From: an uncultured Pseudomonadota bacterium
GTDB lineage: Bacteria > Myxococcota_A > UBA796 > SXON01
NCBI GenBank assembly: GCA_903844155.1
Contig: CAIMSU010000064.1
Span: 1 to 53,528, forward strand
Length of the DNA: 53,528 bases
Direction of reading: 5' to 3'
Made by a program: the position numbers and the translations under genes. Below, piece by piece: positions 33,457-40,619 of this stretch (its first letter is position 1; each line of letters begins with the position of its first letter). The notes under the pieces were generated by a model, which saw only the letters and a list, made by a program, of their open reading frames with translations, had not been told where the DNA came from and did not search any database.

Positions 33457-34235
33457 ACCACCGCTTCCGTCTCCCGCTCCTCGCCCTCGCCGCCTGCCAC
33501 TCGACCTCCGCCCTCACCGGCACCGCGCGCGACGAGCTGCGCCTCGTCGGCCTGCCCGACGTGGTCGTCGTCCCCGGCACGCCAGGCGAGCGCTGCCCGC
33601 CGATCCATCTTGTCCCGGATTCCAGCGGGGCGTTTTCCACGACCGTCTGCACAGACCAGACCTACACCGTCTCCTACGCGGACGGCGTCTCCGGCATCCA
33701 CTGGCGCGGCGACCCGGTCACCGCCAAAGCCGGCGACTCTGTCAGCATCTCGGCCTTTCCCGCCGCGAGTGAGCCCGGCGTCTACGTCCTCGGCGCAACG
33801 CTCAAGCGCCTGCCGCCCTCCGTCCGCATCGACAGCGCGCCTGTCCTGCCGAGTGGCACGGTCGTCCGGTTTCCCGTCGAGATGCCCGACAACGTCGCCC
33901 GAGTCCTCCCCGGGGAATTCCTCCTGCTTCAAGGCTCCGAAGCCGACGACACGCTCACCCCGCTGGGCCGGTCCACAACCGCCCTCTCGCTGGACCGACC
34001 GTCCCCGCCAACGACCATGGGCCCCTGGTCGTTCCTCGGCGTCTCCATCGCGGAGGACGGCGCCGTCGCCGCCCTTCCCGCCCTCGACGCCCACCCCATG
34101 CAGACCACGGCCGCGAACGTCAAGCTGACGTACTTCCCAACGGAGCTTGTCCCACCCGGGGTTTACGTTGTCGGAAAGCCGAATGCCGCCCGGGCCTGGC
34201 TCGTCGCGTTCGGCCCCGCATCCACGCCGGGATAG
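33453..34235 (+). CDS. Lipoprotein of unknown function
   Basis: The 260-residue protein begins MNHRFRLPLLALAACHSTS, a lipoprotein signal with Cys at about residue 15. The rest is beta-rich with a Pro/Ser/Thr bias and no repeat or motif I recognise. It may hold two Ig-like sandwiches (around VVVVPGTPGERCPPIHLVPD and VRFPVEMPDNVARVLPG). It overlaps pyrF by ATGA and lies 9 bp before the acyltransferase gene. A longer reading frame enters pyrF and is rejected because the signal peptide fixes this start. Confidence 0.68.
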   Translation: MNHRFRLPLLALAACHSTSALTGTARDELRLVGLPDVVVVPGTPGERCPPIHLVPDSSGAFSTTVCTDQTYTVSYADGVSGIHWRGDPVTAKAGDSVSISAFPAASEPGVYVLGATLKRLPPSVRIDSAPVLPSGTVVRFPVEMPDNVARVLPGEFLLLQGSEADDTLTPLGRSTTALSLDRPSPPTTMGPWSFLGVSIAEDGAVAALPALDAHPMQTTAANVKLTYFPTELVPPGVYVVGKPNAARAWLVAFGPASTPG

Positions 34236-34244
34236 CCGCGCTCG

Positions 34245-35078
34245 ATGCTCCCGGCCGTCGCCCGCTTTCTGTCCAGCACCCTTCCTGCCGAGGAGCGCGA
34301 GCGCCTGAAGCACCTCCAGTTTGCGGACGCCGGCCATGGCTACGACCCCTTCGGCCTCCACCCCGACTTCGTGGCGTTGGGCGAGGCGATCACGGCGCCG
34401 CTCTACGAAAAGTACTTCCGCGTCGAGTCCTCCGGCCACGAGCACATCCCCGCCACGGGCGCTGCCGTCCTTGCCGCCAACCACTCGGGCGCCATCCCGT
34501 TTGACTCCGCCATGATCTGGGCCGACGTCGTCCGGCACACCAACCCGCCCCGGGTCCCGCGCCCGGTCGCCGACCACTTTGTGCCGATGATCCCGGTGAT
34601 CGGCATCCTTTTTGCGCGCGGCGGGATGGTGGGCGGCAGCCGCGGCAACGCGCGCACGCTGCTGGAGCGCGGGGAGATGCTGCTGATCCACCCGGAGGGC
34701 GTGCCCGGCATCGCCAAGTCGTTCAAGCTCCGGTACAAGCTCCAGGATTGGCGGGTCGGGCACGTCGAGCTGGCGATCCGGCACGCGGCACCCGTGATCC
34801 CCGTCGCGGTCGTCGGCGCGGAGGAGCAGATGCCGCAGATCGGGCGCATCCCCATTTCCGTAGCTGGAATGCCGTTCATCCCGATCACGCTCACGCCCCT
34901 GCCGATGCCCGTCCGCTACCACATCCGCTACGGCGCGCCCATCCCCGTGCAGGAGCTGTATACGCCGGATCAAGCGGACGATCCGGCGGTCGTGAAGGAG
35001 GCTGCGGCGCTGGTGAAGCGCACCGTCCAGGCCATGCTGGACGAGGGCGTCAAGCAGCGCCAGGGCGTGTTCACGTGA
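34245..35078 (+). CDS. Lysophospholipid acyltransferase-like protein (PlsC/LPLAT superfamily)
   Basis: The 277-residue protein is an LPLAT-type acyltransferase. The catalytic His region is AANHSGAIPFDSAM (about 78-91), closer to the NHSxxxPxD variant seen in diacylglycerol or wax acyltransferase relatives than to the classical NHxxxxD of PlsC. The second conserved block is LLIHPEGVPGIAKSF (about 146-160), and HAAPVIPVAVVG follows. It probably transfers an acyl group to a glycerol- or other hydroxyl-containing lipid at the inner membrane. It has no clear long membrane helix, so peripheral attachment is likely. It is coupled to the SDR gene by a GTGA overlap. Confidence 0.86.
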   Translation: MLPAVARFLSSTLPAEERERLKHLQFADAGHGYDPFGLHPDFVALGEAITAPLYEKYFRVESSGHEHIPATGAAVLAANHSGAIPFDSAMIWADVVRHTNPPRVPRPVADHFVPMIPVIGILFARGGMVGGSRGNARTLLERGEMLLIHPEGVPGIAKSFKLRYKLQDWRVGHVELAIRHAAPVIPVAVVGAEEQMPQIGRIPISVAGMPFIPITLTPLPMPVRYHIRYGAPIPVQELYTPDQADDPAVVKEAAALVKRTVQAMLDEGVKQRQGVFT

Positions 35079-36052
35079 CCGACCACGTCCCCGGCTCGCG
35101 CCCGCACGTGCGCGGTGTGCTCGTCACCGGCGTGGACGCGCCCGTCGGCGAGTGGCTTGCCCGCTCGCTCCTCGCGGATCCGGACATCGGCCACATCATC
35201 GCCGTGGCCCCGCACGCCGAGCGCATCGCCCTGCCGCAGTCGAGCCGCCTCACTTTTCTGCCCGTCGAGCTGAACAAGGAACGCCGGGTCCACGATCTGC
35301 TGTTCGGCCCCGTCCGCGAGCTTGGCGTCGAGGTCGTCATCCACGCCGCGACCGCCGGCACCGCAATCCACGACTCGCGCACCGCGCACGCGCTGAACGT
35401 CGAGGCCACGCGCAGCCTCCTGGCCCTTTGCGAGCGCCACCCGACAATCCGCCGCTTCGTCCTCCGATCTTTCGCAGAGGTCTACCAGATCGAGGCCGAC
35501 CTCCCCGTCCTCATCGCCGAAGACCACCCCCTCAACCTTCTGCCGGGAGCGCCCCAGTTCGTGCGCGACCGCGTCGAGGCCGACCTGCAGGCCTGCGTGC
35601 GCATGGGCCTCTCCCAGCTCCAGATCCAGGTCCTGCGCACGGCGGAGGTGCTGGCGCCCGGCACCGGGTCCCAGCTCTTTGATTATCTCGCTTCACCCGT
35701 CTGTTTTCGGCCCATGGGCTACGACCCGATGCTCAACCTGCTCTCGCTCTCGGACATCACGCGCGCGCTGCACGCCTCCGTCCGCGCCACCGAGCAGGGC
35801 GTGTTCAACATCCCCGGTTTTGACACCCTCCCGCTCTCGCTCGCCATCCGCAAGTGGGGAAGAGCCGGGATCGCCGTGCCGAATGCGCTGATGGCCCCGC
35901 TCTACCGTTGGCGCACAAAACTCTGGGGCAACGACTTTCGGTACGGCATGAACCGCCGCCGCTTTCACTACTCGGGCGTGCTGGACGGGCGACGAGCCCG
36001 CGCCGTGTTCGGGTACGCGCCGGAGAACGGGGTGGAGTGGCCGGCGGGTTGA
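35075..36052 (+). CDS. NAD(P)-dependent epimerase/SDR-family protein
   Basis: The 325-residue protein is an extended SDR. The nucleotide site is GVLVTGVDAPVGEWLARSL (about 14-32), IHAATAG follows, and the catalytic pair seems degraded: the usual YxxxK segment is not evident (RSFAEVYQIEA is the nearest match). It could therefore be a non-canonical reductase or a regulatory relative. The C-terminal half ends near NRRRFHYSGVLDGRRARAVFGYAPE, a common tail of SDRs acting with acyltransferases in lipid pathways. The start is GTG 35075. It is the last gene of the plus-strand run that begins at 25345. Confidence 0.78.
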   Translation: MTDHVPGSRPHVRGVLVTGVDAPVGEWLARSLLADPDIGHIIAVAPHAERIALPQSSRLTFLPVELNKERRVHDLLFGPVRELGVEVVIHAATAGTAIHDSRTAHALNVEATRSLLALCERHPTIRRFVLRSFAEVYQIEADLPVLIAEDHPLNLLPGAPQFVRDRVEADLQACVRMGLSQLQIQVLRTAEVLAPGTGSQLFDYLASPVCFRPMGYDPMLNLLSLSDITRALHASVRATEQGVFNIPGFDTLPLSLAIRKWGRAGIAVPNALMAPLYRWRTKLWGNDFRYGMNRRRFHYSGVLDGRRARAVFGYAPENGVEWPAG

Positions 36053-36101
36053 ATTCGCGGCGGTCGTCGGCCGGTTTGGGCGGCTCGCCCGGCGTGGGGG
36101 C

Positions 36102-36125
36102 CGTTCCAGGGGGTGCTTTGGAACG
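36102..36125. terminator. Hairpin between convergent genes
   Basis: CGTTCCA (36102-36108) pairs with TGGAACG (36119-36125), 7 bp, loop 10 nt, in the gap between the converging SDR and SecY-like genes. There is no T tract. It may act as a weak bidirectional terminator. Confidence 0.35.
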
Positions 36126-36160
36126 CCGCGTTGAACCGGCGCGGGTCCCCGGGCGCGGGG

Positions 36161-37411
36161 TCAGCAGACCGGCGCCCGGACCCCGCGCAGCGCCTCGCGA
36201 GCAACGTCCGCCTGCGCCTGGGGGACGACGATCTCGATAGGGACGCTCAGATCGAGCGGTCCCGCCCGCCGATAGGCGAGCCCGCGCGCGTGCGCCGTCA
36301 CCTCGCGCGCCGACAGGAATTCCAGGGCGGCGTGGGCCTCGTACGGCCGCTGCACCACCCACACCCGCGTCAGGGCGCCGTCGCCCAGCCGTTTGCGCTC
36401 GCGAACGGCCTCCGCCACCAGGCCGCCCGTGATGCCGAGCCATGTGACGAGACCCAGGAGCCCGGCGGGGATCGGCGCGCGGGCGCCGAACTCTTCCGTC
36501 AGGCCCATCGCCACCGTCAGCGCCATCGTGAGGCCGAGCGCGGGGTTGATGGCCGCCCGAAGCTCCCCGGCGACCGCCTCCGGGTCGCGCCCGTAGCGCC
36601 CGTAGACCGCTCCCACGAGCGCGGGCTGGTTGAGCGCCGCGCCCCACAAGGCCGTCATCAGCACACCCGCGGCCAGGGCGACCAGCCACCCCGCTGGCGC
36701 GACAGGGACCCCTGCGAGGAGCTGGCCTGTGGCGCCGAAGAGCGCCGACAGCGCGGAGACCGTGCCCCATTGCCCCCACCCCGCCAACACGGCCCCCGGC
36801 GCGCGGGGGGAGGGCGCCTCGCCGCCCAGGAGCTTCGCCCCCAGCCAGGGCGCGGCGATCACGAACAGCAGGCTTGGAAGGGCGGTTTCGGGGTGGCCGA
36901 CCCACGGTGCGGCCGCGAGGAGCCTCATGACCGGCCGCCAGCCTGTGCCGCACACGAGCAGGATCCCCACGCCCGACCCCACGCCCCACCGCTGGATGAC
37001 CTCGGCGAGCAACCGGCAGGCGACGGTGCCGGCGACTACGCTGACGGTCATCACCAGCCGGGGCTGCCAGGCGTGCTCGACGATGACCGAGCGGCCGTCG
37101 GGGCCGCGGAACGACTCGATCGTCGTCACCAGCAGCAAGCCCTGGATCGCCGCCACGACGACGCTCGCGCGCGTGACTGCGACGAGGGCGCCATCCTCCG
37201 CGCCCGCATCGCGAACCCACCCCCACCGCCGAAAGAACCAGCTTGCCGCAGCGACAAACCACGCGCCCGTCACGAAGGGCACGACGCCCAGAGCCCCCAC
37301 GCCAAGGGCCGAGTCCGGCCCCAATGCTGCCCGTGCGACCGGGTCCAGCTCCGGCAGAGGCACCGCCCGCAGCGCCAGGAACGCGCCCACGGCCGCGATG
37401 GTCACCACCAC
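36161..37411 (-). CDS. Divergent SecY-like membrane protein with C-terminal DUF2007-like domain
   Basis: The 416-residue protein resembles SecY in order and content of its helices. VPLPELDPVARAAL ends helix 1, GVGALGVVPFVTGAWFV matches the SecY helix-2 'GIMPYISASII' region, LLAEVIQRWGVGSGVGILLVCG matches 'GEQITERGIGNGISLIIFAG', and ALWGAALNQP matches the 'FYTAIQFNP' turn. The last ~65 residues (RVWVVQRPYEAHAALEFL, then IEIVVPQAQADVAREAL) look like a DUF2007 signal-transducing domain. It is much diverged from housekeeping SecY and sits far from ribosomal genes. It may be an accessory translocon or a dead scaffold. The start is GTG at 37411 because an in-frame TGA lies 48 bp upstream. Confidence 0.7.
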   Translation of the reverse strand: MVVTIAAVGAFLALRAVPLPELDPVARAALGPDSALGVGALGVVPFVTGAWFVAAASWFFRRWGWVRDAGAEDGALVAVTRASVVVAAIQGLLLVTTIESFRGPDGRSVIVEHAWQPRLVMTVSVVAGTVACRLLAEVIQRWGVGSGVGILLVCGTGWRPVMRLLAAAPWVGHPETALPSLLFVIAAPWLGAKLLGGEAPSPRAPGAVLAGWGQWGTVSALSALFGATGQLLAGVPVAPAGWLVALAAGVLMTALWGAALNQPALVGAVYGRYGRDPEAVAGELRAAINPALGLTMALTVAMGLTEEFGARAPIPAGLLGLVTWLGITGGLVAEAVRERKRLGDGALTRVWVVQRPYEAHAALEFLSAREVTAHARGLAYRRAGPLDLSVPIEIVVPQAQADVAREALRGVRAPVC

Positions 37412-37434
37412 GCGCTGGACCGGGGGCGACCGGG

Positions 37435-37623
37435 TCAGGGGGATGGTGGCCGCCCGTTGTCACCCGTGAGCAACGCGAACGCGTCGATCGCCATCGCGCG
37501 GGCGCCGGCGAGCGTCGCCTGCCACGCGATCTGCCCCACCGCAGCCGCGGGATCGAGGCGAACCAAGCGGTCTACGCGCGGCAACGAGGCTCCAGGCGGG
37601 ACGCCACGCCGTATCACACCCAC
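37435..37623 (-). CDS. Possible small protein upstream of the SecY-like gene
   Basis: A 62-codon frame on the minus strand ends 24 bp before the SecY-like start. The translation (GTG start, RLVRLDPAAAVGQIAWQATL, then MAIDAFALLTGDNG) has a plausible soluble composition but matches nothing I know. It could be a leader peptide-like small protein, the end of a decayed gene cut by the repeat element beginning at 37633, or chance in GC-rich DNA. Confidence 0.25.
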   Translation of the reverse strand: MGVIRRGVPPGASLPRVDRLVRLDPAAAVGQIAWQATLAGARAMAIDAFALLTGDNGRPPSP

Positions 37624-37632
37624 GGGGAGCGG

Positions 37633-37888
37633 TCAGACATGGCCCAAATGTCGCACCCGGCCGTCAGACCGGGGTCAAAAGTCGCCGGGCTTGGCGTCCG
37701 CGGGCCCCCGGCCCGTCGCGGGGCCGCGGGGTTCGGGGGGCGAGGCAAACTATCGGCGTTCGTCTGTCCGACCCCGTAGGCTGACCTGCTCGCGAACGGG
37801 GATGGTTTCCAGCAACCGCCGCTTCGACGGCCCGTCGCGACTTTTGACCCCGGTTACGAACCGAACCGCGACTTTTGAGGCGTGTCTG
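37633..37888. mobile_element. Element E1: 256-bp inverted-repeat element with paired 31-bp-phased units
   Basis: Two forward units (37633-37654 and 37664-37686) and two reverse units (37837-37854 and 37868-37888) frame about 150 bp of non-coding DNA. The shared unit starts CAGACC and ends TCAAAAGTCGCC; the two units of each pair are exactly 31 bp apart. The interior has no long ORF. It closely parallels E2 (39079-39325) and E3 (44110-44345), and with E2 it brackets the transposase gene at 37965-38861. It is probably a non-autonomous (MITE-like) element. No target duplication is obvious. Confidence 0.75.
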
Positions 37889-37964
37889 GGCGGGCGGGAC
37901 GACGTCCGCGGGCTCTGGCGAGCCGTCCTGGGCGGCCCTGACCGTCTGGCACCGCCGCCCGCGT

Positions 37965-38861
37965 TCAGGGAACCGCGAGGCGGCCCCACGGGAGCGGACT
38001 GGAGCCCGCGGCCCGACCGCGCCTCGCCGCCTGGCCCCGGCGATATTCCTGCCACACGGGCGTGCGCGTGAGATCCCCTGGCTGCAGCCCTTCCATCCGG
38101 TCGTCCCCGACCGCGCGTATGCACGCGTTGAGCACGTCGTCGTCCGTCAGGGACCATCGGGTCCCCGCGCCCCGGATGAGCCGCTCAACCTGCCGAACCC
38201 CGCAGTCGGCCCACTCGGCGAGCCGGCCAGAGTGGGTGTGCCCGAACGTTGCCGCGACCCGCAGCGCGGTCTGGCGCGGCCGGCCGTGGACGACCTCGGG
38301 CGCGGACGTGCGGAAGACCGCGCCGACCGCTTGGCTCACGGACGCGAGATCCCAGGTGCCGCCTTGCACCCGCGGGAGCGAGGAACCACCGTTCTCGACC
38401 GTGGGATCGCCGGCGACGTAGGCGTGGAAGCGCTCACAATCGGCGACACGCAGCCAGGGCGTGGCGGCGAACCCCGTCGCGTCGCGGTGCGTGCTCCAGG
38501 ACCAGGCGAGCGGGTCGGTGATGAGTCGGGCGCGACACGGATTCAGTTCGATGTACCGGACACATCGCCGGAGGTGGCCCGGGTCTGCGGCGAGCGGCGC
38601 AGGCGCGGGGACGGCGCCCCAGCGGAACGGCTGGGACCAGCGCGGCTGGGAGCCGAGCCACCGGCTGTACCCGGCGCGAACGCGGGTGAACCGGCCATCC
38701 GCGTCCGCGTGCGGCAGCAGTAGGTGGACGTGGTCCGGCATCAGGCAGCACGCGTGCGCCTCGGGAAAGCTGCGCGCGAGCGACCGCCAGAGGTGAAGCG
38801 CCTCGCGGTCGCGGGTGTAGAGCCAGTCCCGAGCGTGGGCGACGAGGTGAAAGTCAGGCAT
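37965..38861 (-). CDS. HUH/Y1 transposase, REP-associated (RAYT-like)
   Basis: The 298-residue protein is a Y1-type single-strand DNA transposase. The metal-binding HUH motif is CLMPDHVHLLLPH (His44, His46), and the catalytic Tyr is Tyr103 in RYIELNPCRARLI. The fold continues through WSWSTHRDATGF. Typical members have 150-230 residues. Here a ~100-residue C-terminal part follows (RQTALRVAATFGHTHSGRLA, DCGVRQVERLIRG), which looks like a helix-turn-helix DNA-binding unit. Such domesticated transposases act on palindromic repeats scattered in their host genome. It is flanked by the repeat elements E1 and E2. A near-perfect sigma-54-like promoter ends just before its ATG. Confidence 0.88.
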   Translation of the reverse strand: MPDFHLVAHARDWLYTRDREALHLWRSLARSFPEAHACCLMPDHVHLLLPHADADGRFTRVRAGYSRWLGSQPRWSQPFRWGAVPAPAPLAADPGHLRRCVRYIELNPCRARLITDPLAWSWSTHRDATGFAATPWLRVADCERFHAYVAGDPTVENGGSSLPRVQGGTWDLASVSQAVGAVFRTSAPEVVHGRPRQTALRVAATFGHTHSGRLAEWADCGVRQVERLIRGAGTRWSLTDDDVLNACIRAVGDDRMEGLQPGDLTRTPVWQEYRRGQAARRGRAAGSSPLPWGRLAVP

Positions 38862-38873
38862 GGCGCGCGCTCA

Positions 38874-38889
38874 AGCAAGGGGCGTGCCG
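38874..38889 (-). promoter_or_regulatory. Sigma-54-like -24/-12 promoter of the transposase gene
   Basis: On the minus strand CGGCACGCCCCTTGCT differs from the RpoN consensus TGGCACG-N4-TTGCW only at the first base. The predicted start (about 38863) is almost at the ATG (38861), so the transcript would be leaderless or nearly so. Repeated GACNTCCGTC boxes lie 135-181 bp upstream at 38998-39044. Confidence 0.5.
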
Positions 38890-38997
38890 CGCCGCCGCTT
38901 CGGCGCAGGGATTATTCCAACTATATGAGATCGTTGGATATGGTGCGCGCCTGTCGCGCGTCTCAGCGGGGCGGACGCGGAGACCGGACCGGGATCC

Positions 38998-39044
38998 GAC
39001 GGAAGTCTGCAAGACATCCGTCGGACTTCCGTCAGACGTCCGTC
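38998..39044. promoter_or_regulatory. Cluster of GACNTCCGTC boxes upstream of the transposase
   Basis: Three direct copies, GACATCCGTC (39013-39022), GACTTCCGTC (39024-39033) and GACGTCCGTC (39035-39044), recur every 11 bp, one helical turn. An inverted copy, GACGGAAGTC (38998-39007), forms a 10-bp palindrome with the middle one. The third box and its next five bases (CACCC) match the ssb upstream palindrome region (217-231). Probably a binding site for the same regulator. Confidence 0.55.
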
Positions 39045-39078
39045 ACCCCGGTGGGCAGCCTCAGCGTATCGGCGGGCA

Positions 39079-39325
39079 GCAGACCGGGGTCAAAAGTCGC
39101 GACTGGCGTTGAGAGTGGGGTCAAAAGACGCCGGGACCTGGATCCTGGACCAAACCGGGGGGTTTTGGCCCGGAGGGGTCGCGCCGCCCGACGCGTTGTG
39201 GGCCTTGCACCGTGGCGGGGACCGGCACCCCGCGTGAGCACCCGGTCCTGGATGCGGTCCAGAGCGTGCGCGGCGACATTTGAACCCGGTCAGGTCGCGC
39301 CCGGCGACGTTGAGGGGCGGTCTGC
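39079..39325. mobile_element. Element E2: 247-bp inverted-repeat element
   Basis: Forward units at 39079-39100 and 39110-39132 and reverse units at 39272-39293 and 39303-39325 are paired with the same 31-bp phase as in E1 and E3. The interior (about 140 bp, very GC-rich) has no coding character. The right end overlaps a perfect hairpin GGCGGT-CTGC-ACCGCC (39316-39331), which may also terminate the broken HTTM gene. E2 lies 217 bp upstream of the transposase start. Confidence 0.75.
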
Positions 39326-39348
39326 ACCGCCGATTGCCCTGGGCCCCG

Positions 39349-40143
39349 TCACCCGGGCAACACCCGCCGGATCAGGGTGTCCATCTCCTCGGCTGGAAAA
39401 AATGCAAGATACATCAGGATGATTGTGAGCGAGAACGGCCCCACGGGCAGGGTGAGGTAGAGGATGGCGTGGAAGGCGGCGCCGAGCAGGGCGACCTACG
39501 GGCGGCTGCGGCGGAACCAGAGCCCGACTGCGAGCGTGGCCTCGATGGCGGTGGCGCTGCAGGCCATGACCATGCAGAGCGTCGGGAACGCGGGAACGCC
39601 GATGGGGTCGGAGTTTCCGTACTGGGCGACGAGGATCTCCTGCATGCGCGCGCCGCCGAGGAACGCGGGGGTGAGCTTTTCATAGGTCGCCCAGGCGTAC
39701 GCCGCGAAGACCTGCAGGGAGATCAGGCGTAATGCCCATAGCTGGCCGGTTTCGAATGCCGCGGTTCCGCGGCGCAGCGCAAGCCAGCGATCGACCGAGA
39801 GCGAGCGTCCGCAGGGCGAGAACGCCAGCCAGGTCGCGAGGAAGGCGAACAGCGCGATGTGGTGGTGCTGGTAGGGCTCCACCCCGCCGTAGACGCCCAT
39901 GCCGTAGAGGATCCAGAGGCAGACGCCGGCGGTGAGCGGGGCTGCGATCGGGGTCGCCAGGCCGACGAGCATCGCGGTCGTCGACGCGAAGAAGAGCAGG
40001 GAGAACGCTGCCGAAGCGAGGTCGTGGCAGGTGAACAGGGCGAACTCGCCGGCAAAGCGGTCCCAGAGCAAGAGGACCAGCCCGATGCGGATGAGCGCGA
40101 GCGAGCGGGTGGAGCCCTCGACCGCGAACCAGCGAGCGATCAT
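39349..40143 (-). pseudogene. HTTM-domain membrane protein (copy 2) with in-frame TAG
   Basis: A 264-codon HTTM gene starts at ATG 40143 (ATGA overlap with its partner gene) and reads through typical helices (LIRIGLVLLLWDRFAGEF, LLFFASTTAMLVGLATPI, HHHIALFAFLATWLAFSP) to a TAG at 39496-39498. The same frame continues for 48 clearly family-like residues (VALLGAAFHAILYLTLPVG, then IILMYLAFF) up to TGA at 39349-39351. Aligned without gaps to the intact paralogue (31773-32633), the TAG falls on an Ala in RTRKAGLGLGTLLH. It is therefore a nonsense mutation, or a read-through site, not a gene end. Loss of the last helices should inactivate the protein. Confidence 0.82.
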
Positions 40144-40532
40144 CGACATTGGTTGTCCGTTTCCCGAAGGACGCGGTGCCAACCGGCGCGCGTGGCAACG
40201 TCCAGGCGGACGCGGACGTCGGCGGTCGGGCCAAGGTGGCGACAGAGGCGGCGGGCGATGGCCAGGGCGGCGTCCTTGTCCTTCACGTGCGCGAGGGCGG
40301 CGCGCTCATGCTCGTTCGTGGCGAGCAGATCGTAGCGATCGATGGGCTCTTTGGTGCCGTCGGGCAGCGCCTGGACGAACGCGACTTGCGTGGCCGCGAG
40401 GCCAAAGCCGGAGAACATGTCCCAGGCGCGGAAAGGCCCAAGGTCGGTCCGGGTCCACTTGGCGACCCCGGGGGTGACCAGGATCCAGGCGCAGGCCAGC
40501 AGGAGCGCGGGCAGGCGGAGGCGTGCGATCAT
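40140..40532 (-). CDS. Small membrane protein paired with an HTTM protein (copy 2)
   Basis: The 130-residue protein has an N-terminal helix (LRLPALLLACAWILVTPG) and a soluble part with TRTDLGPFRAWDMFSGFGLA, then an Arg-rich C-terminal half. It parallels the protein at 31270-31776 in size, motif and position before an HTTM gene. I chose ATG 40532, which starts just before the helix. The stop overlaps the HTTM ATG (40140-40143). The reading frame itself is intact even though its partner is broken. Function unknown. Confidence 0.68.
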   Translation of the reverse strand: MIARLRLPALLLACAWILVTPGVAKWTRTDLGPFRAWDMFSGFGLAATQVAFVQALPDGTKEPIDRYDLLATNEHERAALAHVKDKDAALAIARRLCRHLGPTADVRVRLDVATRAGWHRVLRETDNQCR

Positions 40533-40619
40533 CGGGGCGTGGGGAGGGCGAAAGATGGGGCACTGTTGTCGACGATGATCCTCAACGCTCACCCCGTTGG
40601 GGCGCCAGCAGCCCGAACG

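Noticed and set aside
36161-37411. Housekeeping secY
   Set aside because: Strong divergence, fused extra domain, no ribosomal protein genes nearby.
37633-37686. Paired repeats with ~31-bp spacing as a CRISPR array
   Set aside because: Only two units per block, imperfect, with inverted partners and 8-bp spacers; no cas genes.
35805-38071. Long frames on both strands (552 and 652 codons) across the SecY-like gene
   Set aside because: Gly/Arg/Pro-rich shadows; the membrane protein frame has clear helices and family motifs.
39496-39498. TAG read as a sense codon (recoding)
   Set aside because: TAG ends several intact genes here (for example at 11608-11610 and 14842-14844), and the flanks of the HTTM TAG show no read-through signal.
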